Shown piece after piece: positions 14,669 to 18,610 of a stretch of DNA of 18,610 bases. A model generated the notes under the pieces. The model saw only the letters and a list, made by a program, of their open reading frames with translations. It was not told the origin of the DNA and searched no databases. The translations under genes were made by a program, and so were the position numbers. How positions within the stretch are numbered: position 1 is the stretch's first letter; each line of letters begins with the position of its first letter. Source of the DNA: Bacillota bacterium (lineage in GTDB: Bacteria > Bacillota > Clostridia > Christensenellales > UMGS416); NCBI GenBank assembly GCA_023428265.1, contig JAEYYW010000142.1:1-18610 (forward strand), in the 5' to 3' direction.

Positions 14669-15694
14669 ATGAAGCTGGAGATATTGGATTACGCCGTTGA
14701 GCAGACCGTTGCGCTGTGCCGCATTCCCAGCCCCACGGGCTACACGAAGCAGGCTTCCCAATACCTGATGGACGAGCTTGCCCGGCTGGGTTTCGCGCCG
14801 AAACTCACCAACAAGGGCGCGGTGCTCTGCTGCCTGGGCGGCCAGGGCGAAGGGTTGCTGGTGGCAGCCCATGTGGACGCGCTGGGCCTGATGGTGCGCT
14901 CCGTCAAGCCAAACGGCAGGCTGCGCTATGAGCCTTTGAACGGCTACAGCCACTTCCACGCCGCCACGGAGAATGTGACAATTTTTACCCGCTCCGGAAA
15001 AACGTTTACCGGCACGATCCAGTGTGACAAGCCTTCGGTGCATGTGTTCGGCAATACGGACAAGGTGAACAAGGACGACGGCGCGATGGAGGTGCTGCTG
15101 GATGAAGAAGTTGCCTCCGCAGAAGATGTGAAGAAACTGGGCATCGGCCCCGGAGACTACATCGCCTATGACCCCCGCACCATCGTGACCGAAAGCGGCT
15201 TTCTGAAAAGCCGCCACCTGGACGACAAGGCCGGCAGCGCCTGCCTGCTGGCGCTTGCCCGGATGGTGAGCGAAGGCCTGGCCCTGAAGCGGAAGGTCTG
15301 GCTCTATTTCACTGTGCACGAGGAGGTGGGCCACGGTGGGGCCTCCGGCATCCCGGAGGGCGTTGTGGAGGTGATCTCGGTGGATATGGGCGCCGTGGGC
15401 GGCGACCTGGGCTGCGATGAAACCAAGGTTTCCATTTGCGCCAAGGACTCTGCCGGGCCATACCACTACGACGTGGTGAACGCGCTGATTGACGCGGCGG
15501 AGCAGGCCGGCTGCGCCTATGCCGTGGATATCTATCCTTACTACGGCTCCGATGTGGATGTGACGCTGCGGGCTGGCTACGACGTGCGCCATGGCCTGAT
15601 CGGCCCCGGTGTGTATGCCTCCCACGGCTATGAGCGCACCCACAAAAAGGCGCTGGAAAACACAATCCGGTTGCTGGAGCGGTATGTCCAGTAA
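14669..15694 (+). CDS. M42 family metallopeptidase (glutamyl/tetrahedral aminopeptidase type)
   Basis: This 341-residue cytoplasmic di-metal aminopeptidase of the PepA/FrvX/TET family trims N-terminal residues from peptides. Expected metal ligands and catalytic residues are present: His68 and Asp70 (AAHVDALG), Asp185 (RHLDDKAG), Glu218/Glu219 (VHEEVGHGG), Asp239 (VDMGAVG) and His319 (SHGYERTH). ATG at 14669 is preceded by CGGAGAATG. The gene starts 15 bases after the serpin stop, implying co-transcription, although the two proteins should sit on opposite sides of the membrane. Family members assemble into dodecamers; this cannot be judged here. Confidence 0.93.
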   Translation: MKLEILDYAVEQTVALCRIPSPTGYTKQASQYLMDELARLGFAPKLTNKGAVLCCLGGQGEGLLVAAHVDALGLMVRSVKPNGRLRYEPLNGYSHFHAATENVTIFTRSGKTFTGTIQCDKPSVHVFGNTDKVNKDDGAMEVLLDEEVASAEDVKKLGIGPGDYIAYDPRTIVTESGFLKSRHLDDKAGSACLLALARMVSEGLALKRKVWLYFTVHEEVGHGGASGIPEGVVEVISVDMGAVGGDLGCDETKVSICAKDSAGPYHYDVVNALIDAAEQAGCAYAVDIYPYYGSDVDVTLRAGYDVRHGLIGPGVYASHGYERTHKKALENTIRLLERYVQ

Positions 15695-15773
15695 CATTTT
15701 GATTATATTGTTGCGTACCCCTTATGCATGAAACCACCATGAATGCCCAAGCGGGGCTCGGAGTGAGTGCCAC

Positions 15774-16247
15774 ATGAGGATGAAATGGCTGTCATGGCGT
15801 GCGCTGACCGATGTTGTGTTTCCGGTGATGGCCGGATCACTCCTCTATTTGCTGTTCAGACCGGTTGGGCTGTTGTTTCATAGGTGGCTGCAGCATGCCG
15901 AGTTAGGTTTTGTCTCTCTTGGGCGTTCGAGTGCTCTTGTTGCGCTGCCAGAGAATCCGGTTACCGAATGGCTGCTGTTCTGTTTGCCCGACGGTTTGTG
16001 GCTTTTTGCGTTTGCCAACGCGTTGCTGCTGATCTGGAGGGAGTCTGCGCCCCGGTGGCGGCTGGTTATCCTGGGGGCGCTCGCCGTGTTCTATGTGATC
16101 TATGAGATATTACAGGGCACCGGTGCGATCTCCGGCACCTTTGATCTGATGGATGTATTCACCGGCCTGCTGGCGCTGGCTGTCTCCGCGTTGATCCACT
16201 TGCCAAAAGGAGGTGTTTATCCTGTCGGGGAGATCAAAGGTTGCTAG
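15774..16247 (+). CDS. Small membrane protein, VanZ-like (tentative)
   Basis: This 157-residue protein has about four membrane segments (roughly 12-33, 64-87, 95-112, 122-141). The third and fourth carry a pattern like that of VanZ-like proteins: Glu111 and Gln114 (YEILQG), then Asp124 and Asp127 (FDLMDVFTGLL). VanZ itself confers low-level teicoplanin resistance; most relatives have no known function, so no resistance role is claimed. ATG at 15774 has GGAGTG upstream. The 3' end overlaps the ribosome site and start of the next gene, which indicates coupled translation with the two paralogous proteins downstream. Confidence 0.6.
   Translation: MRMKWLSWRALTDVVFPVMAGSLLYLLFRPVGLLFHRWLQHAELGFVSLGRSSALVALPENPVTEWLLFCLPDGLWLFAFANALLLIWRESAPRWRLVILGALAVFYVIYEILQGTGAISGTFDLMDVFTGLLALAVSALIHLPKGGVYPVGEIKGC
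16207..16214 (+). promoter_or_regulatory. Ribosome site that points to a CTG start
   Basis: AAGGAGGT is a near-perfect Shine-Dalgarno. The only in-frame codon at proper distance (7 bases) with start-like character is CTG at 16222. The in-frame GTG at 16213 overlaps the Shine-Dalgarno itself and could not use it. Confidence 0.55.
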
Positions 16248-16713
16248 GGCTCTCTTAACCATTGCCGTTACTTCAATATTTCTGGCGTTGTTGGTTGCTA
16301 CATCGCCCCCGGCCCCGCAAGTCAACGACTATGTGATGGAGGACACGATCCGGTGGGGCGATCTGGACGTCAAAGTGCTTGATATCCTCCGGCTTCAGCA
16401 GTATCAGAAACTGGAACTGAAAAGTGGCTTTGAGTTTGTCATGATCCACGTTTCATTTCAAAATAACACCTCAACGGATCAGTGGTTTCCAACCGAGCCG
16501 GATCTATTCTTCCTGTCGGAAGACGGCCAGACATATGAGCCGGTTGCGATGGAGATGGAGAAGGCAAATCCCTATGTTCATCGCTTTGAACCTCAAGAAG
16601 AAGCCAAGGCAACCTATGTCTACATGATTCCAAAAGGGCAAACCGGTTTATCCCTATCTTTCACGTATACCAAAAACGGCGGCTCCATCAAGTCGGTTGT
16701 ATATATGGAGTAA
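16222..16713 (+). CDS. Secreted or membrane-anchored protein, DUF4352-like; first of a tandem pair
   Basis: I do not recognise a specific function. From the proposed CTG start the protein has 163 residues: a short basic N-terminus, a hydrophobic signal or anchor (RALLTIAVTSIFLALLVATS), and an extracytoplasmic beta-rich domain. That domain has a pattern like DUF4352: FEFVMIHVSFQNNTS, then LFFLSEDGQTYEP and YVYMIPKGQTGL. It aligns along its whole length with the next gene, and that alignment matches the next protein's Met1 with the CTG at 16222. A GTG at 16213 is the alternative start. Its 5' end overlaps the VanZ-like gene. Composition looks less GC-rich than the flanking operons, judged by eye. 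Confidence 0.7.
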   Translation: MSGRSKVARALLTIAVTSIFLALLVATSPPAPQVNDYVMEDTIRWGDLDVKVLDILRLQQYQKLELKSGFEFVMIHVSFQNNTSTDQWFPTEPDLFFLSEDGQTYEPVAMEMEKANPYVHRFEPQEEAKATYVYMIPKGQTGLSLSFTYTKNGGSIKSVVYME

Positions 16714-16746
16714 GGATCATGCTGTTCCTGGAGGGGAGGGCTGACC

Positions 16747-17247
16747 ATGACAAAGAAACACGTTGTCCGAAAGGTATTGCTTTCGCTTGCTGTTGCTGCG
16801 GTGTTCCTGTTTCTTGCGGCTGGTTCTTCTTCCAAACAGGAGAAGACCAGCCAGTTTGAACCCGGCGATGTGATTGGCTGGGGAAATATCCAGCTCACTG
16901 TGCTTGGTATGGAACGAACCCAAAAGCATCGTTTGGCGGAGTTGAAACAGGATCATGAGTTTATTCTTGTGCGGGTGCGGTTTGTTAATAAACAGAATAG
17001 GGATCTCTCATTCCCCGATGATCCAGATCAATTTTTTCTAGATGTCGGAGGAAAGCAATATAAGCCTGCAGCAATGGAGCTTGACAAGGAGAATCCCTAT
17101 GTGTACCGGTTCGCTGCAGATGAAACAGCCAGCGCCGTGTATGTTTATATGGTGCCGGTCGGAAAGACTGGATTGGTCTTTTGCTTTGACACCTATGATG
17201 CTGAACAGAAGGGCTACATCCGGATGGAAGTCCCGCTTGATGGTTAA
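16747..17247 (+). CDS. Secreted or membrane-anchored protein, DUF4352-like; second of a tandem pair
   Basis: This 166-residue protein is a clear paralogue of its upstream neighbour. Shared blocks include the signal region (KVLLSLAVAAVFLFLAA), D-x-I-x-WG near the mature N-terminus, EF-x(2)-V-x-V-x-F-x-N, FFL-x(2)-GG/DG-x-x-Y-x-P-x-AME, K-x-NPYV-x-RF and YVYM-x-P-x-G-x-TGL. No cysteine follows the hydrophobic segment, so it is not a lipoprotein; it is either cleaved by signal peptidase I or stays anchored. GGAGGGGAGGG lies just before the ATG. Function is unknown. DUF4352-like domains are immunoglobulin-like and commonly extracytoplasmic, which would suit a surface or binding role, but this is inference. 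Confidence 0.75.
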   Translation: MTKKHVVRKVLLSLAVAAVFLFLAAGSSSKQEKTSQFEPGDVIGWGNIQLTVLGMERTQKHRLAELKQDHEFILVRVRFVNKQNRDLSFPDDPDQFFLDVGGKQYKPAAMELDKENPYVYRFAADETASAVYVYMVPVGKTGLVFCFDTYDAEQKGYIRMEVPLDG

Positions 17248-17274
17248 TTTCTGAGGCAAATACCGTTTCATCTA

Positions 17275-17303
17275 TTGACTTAAGCCTCCCTATTCGATAT
17301 AAT
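17275..17303 (+). promoter_or_regulatory. Promoter of rpmE
   Basis: TTGACT (17275-17280), exactly 17 bp, and a consensus TATAAT (17298-17303). Transcription should start near 17310, giving a leader of about 74 bases. Confidence 0.8.
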
Positions 17304-17305
17304 AA

Positions 17306-17349
17306 CATTCGCGTTTCTTTACGGGTATTATCCGAATGACTCCGGTCAT
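17306..17349 (+). promoter_or_regulatory. rpmE leader with two mutually exclusive hairpins
   Basis: CATTCG (17306-17311) can pair with CGAATG (17333-17338), while ATGAC (17336-17340) can pair with GTCAT (17345-17349) across a TCCG loop. The two share bases 17336-17338, so only one can form. This could be an autoregulatory leader, as is common for ribosomal protein genes, but the stems are short. Confidence 0.35.
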
Positions 17350-17383
17350 GATCCATAGAGGCGGCAAGGCAGGTGAATACGCA

Positions 17384-17581
17384 ATGAAGAAGGACATCCA
17401 TCCCAAGTACCGCGAGAGCACAGTGATCTGCGCTTGCGGCGAGAGGTTCCAGACCATCTCCACTGAAAAGGAGATCAAGGTGGAAATCTGTTCCCAGTGC
17501 CACCCGTTCTTCACGGGCAAACAAAAGCTCGTGGATACCGGCGGCCGTGTGGATCGCTTCAAGAAGCGCTACGGGCTGTAG
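17384..17581 (+). CDS. rpmE: Ribosomal protein L31 (zinc-binding, C+ form)
   Basis: This 65-residue protein of the large ribosomal subunit links the subunits at the bridge near 5S rRNA. It begins MKKDIHPKYRES and carries the four zinc-ligand cysteines Cys16, Cys18, Cys36 and Cys39, which define the C+ type used under zinc-replete conditions. It ends with VDRFKKRYG, typical of the family. ATG at 17384 with AGGTGA upstream is chosen over earlier in-frame ATGs because L31 proteins start at this position. A strong promoter precedes and a strong terminator follows, so it is a one-gene transcript. The next gene is yqhQ (DUF1385), a frequent neighbour in clostridia. Confidence 0.97.
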   Translation: MKKDIHPKYRESTVICACGERFQTISTEKEIKVEICSQCHPFFTGKQKLVDTGGRVDRFKKRYGL

Positions 17582-17601
17582 AATCTGAGATTGTACAAGG
17601 C

Positions 17602-17641
17602 AACGCAGAATGGGGAAAACACCCCGTTCTGCGTTTCTTTA
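17602..17641 (+). terminator. Rho-independent terminator of rpmE
   Basis: A 14-bp stem (AACGCAGAATGGGG with CCCCGTTCTGCGTT, one G-U pair) closes an AAAACA loop and is followed by TCTTT. Confidence 0.9.
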
Positions 17642-17764
17642 CGTTCCTGTGGGCTCCGGAGTGTGCCGAAGGGCCGCGGTTTGGCGCTTCGTACCATCTC
17701 GCTATCCCTGTTTGCTCCTTATTTCCTTAGGTTCTTTTATGTTTTTCGGTTGGGTGAACTATGT

Positions 17765-17770
17765 TACAAT
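17765..17770 (+). promoter_or_regulatory. Possible -10 element of yqhQ
   Basis: TACAAT lies 43 bases before the ATG at 17814. The hexamer 17 bp upstream (TTTTTC) is a poor -35. A small hairpin, GGCGG-GGGTT-CCGCC at 17785-17799, sits in the leader just before the ribosome site. Apart from this and the rpmE terminator, I see nothing in 17642-17813. Confidence 0.4.
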
Positions 17771-17813
17771 AGCTCTATATCATTGGCGGGGGTTCCGCCC
17801 GAACGGAGAGATC

Positions 17814-18610
17814 ATGAGAAAAAACAGCAGGATCGGCGGCCAGGCCGTGCTGGAGGGCGTGATGATGCGCGCCCCGGAGCGTATGGCGGTGGCCGTGCGC
17901 ACACCTCAGGGCGTCATCGCGCTGGAGAAAAAGGAGCTGGTCAAGCCGGGCAAAAAGGCATGGTATCGCAAGGTGCCGTTTGTGCGCGGCGTGGTGAGCT
18001 TTGTAGACATGCTGGTGATCGGCATCCAGTCCATCAACGCGTCCGCTACGCTGATGGGCATTGAGGAGGAGCCGGGCAAGTTTGAACAGTGGATCTCCAA
18101 AAAGACCGGGAAATCAGCCATGGACATCGCCACCGGCTTTGCGATGGTGCTGGGCATGGCCCTTGCCGTCGGCCTGTTCTTTGTGCTGCCGCAGCTGCTG
18201 TCCGGGTTTTTGACAAAGACGGTGGAAAACCACTTCCTGCTGAACCTCATTGAGGGCGGCGTGCGGCTGACGATCTTCATCCTGTATCTGGCTGCGGTGT
18301 CTCTGATGCCGGATATCAAGCGCTTCTTTGCATATCACGGCGCCGAGCACAAGGTGGTGAACTGCTACGAGCACGGCGAGCTTCTCACGCCGGAAAACGC
18401 GCAGAAGTTCACGACGAGGCACCCCCGCTGCGGCACCAGCTTTCTGCTGATTGTGATGGTGATCAGCGTGCTGATCTTTGCGCTCACCGGCTGGAGTGGC
18501 CAGTGGTATGCGCGCCTTCTGATGCGGCTGGCGCTGCTGCCGGTGGTGGCGGCTGTCTCTTTTGAAACGCTGATGCTGCTGGCAAAATGGGAAAACTGGT
18601 TCACCAAGGC
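17814..18610 (+). CDS. yqhQ: YqhQ / DUF1385 family membrane protein, 3'-truncated by the window edge
   Basis: The frame from ATG at 17814 (GGAGAG upstream) runs to the right edge without a stop, so about 265 residues are seen. Family hallmarks are IGGQAVLEGVMMRAPE near the N-terminus, several membrane segments (around residues 100-125, 140-160, 205-222 and 230-255), and HGAEHKVVNCYEHGE followed by RHPRCGTSFLL, the most conserved part of DUF1385. Its molecular role is not established. In clostridia it commonly sits between rpmE and prmC/prfA, so those genes are expected just beyond this window. Confidence 0.93.
   Translation, partial: MRKNSRIGGQAVLEGVMMRAPERMAVAVRTPQGVIALEKKELVKPGKKAWYRKVPFVRGVVSFVDMLVIGIQSINASATLMGIEEEPGKFEQWISKKTGKSAMDIATGFAMVLGMALAVGLFFVLPQLLSGFLTKTVENHFLLNLIEGGVRLTIFILYLAAVSLMPDIKRFFAYHGAEHKVVNCYEHGELLTPENAQKFTTRHPRCGTSFLLIVMVISVLIFALTGWSGQWYARLLMRLALLPVVAAVSFETLMLLAKWENWFTK

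Noticed and set aside
14420..15697. Minus-strand open frame of 425 codons opposite the M42 peptidase
   Set aside because: Antisense to a gene with all catalytic residues present; the translation is His/Gln/Gly-rich without motifs.

Overview
The window reads as chromosomal DNA of a GC-rich Firmicute, most likely a clostridial or Christensenella-like anaerobe. The evidence is a PASTA-repeat cell-wall protein, a zinc-ribbon (C+) ribosomal protein L31 followed by a YqhQ/DUF1385 gene, strong GGAGG-type ribosome sites, sigma-A-like promoters, and a complete hypABFCDE operon for [NiFe]-hydrogenase maturation. No rRNA, tRNA, CRISPR array, insertion sequence or phage gene was recognised. The assignment is inferred from gene content only.

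Layout. (1) 1-1773: the 3' part of a membrane-anchored protein with about seven PASTA repeats, possibly the tail of a PrkC-type Ser/Thr kinase. It is cut by the left edge and ends at a strong terminator. (2) 1774-2014: a gap without a convincing gene but with several inverted repeats, one pair forming a possible pseudoknot. (3) 2015-7591, minus strand: hypA-hypB-hypF-hypC-hypD-hypE, tightly packed with ATGA/GTGA overlaps and driven by a promoter near 7620-7648. hypF carries an apparent one-base insertion near 6458-6460 that separates its acylphosphatase catalytic residues from the rest of the protein. (4) 7770-8645, plus: a LacX/GalM-type sugar mutarotase with a perfect 17-bp palindrome in its leader. 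(5) 8704-11190, minus: a nucleotidyltransferase-fold protein, then a URO-D-family gene coupled to a TRIC/UPF0126 membrane protein. (6) 11373-12460, plus: an UlaG-like metallo-beta-lactamase-fold hydrolase and a glyoxalase I-like protein. (7) 12464-13276, minus: a ZIP (ZupT) metal transporter, divergent from (8) 13391-15694, plus: a serpin-fold lipoprotein that may be translated from a leaderless mRNA, and an M42 aminopeptidase. (9) 15774-17247: a small VanZ-like membrane protein and two tandem paralogous secreted or anchored proteins, the first of which seems to begin at CTG. (10) 17384-18610: rpmE and the 5' part of yqhQ, cut by the right edge.

How the genes work together. HypA/HypB deliver nickel, HypF/HypE make the cyanide ligand from carbamoyl phosphate, and HypC/HypD assemble the Fe(CN)2CO unit. 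The hydrogenase itself lies outside the window. If the hypF frameshift is real, cyanide-ligand synthesis would be impaired; if it is an assembly error, the operon is complete. The other genes are mostly short independent units. The least explained are the structured gap after hypE, the serpin/M42 pair, and the VanZ-like/tandem-paralogue cluster.
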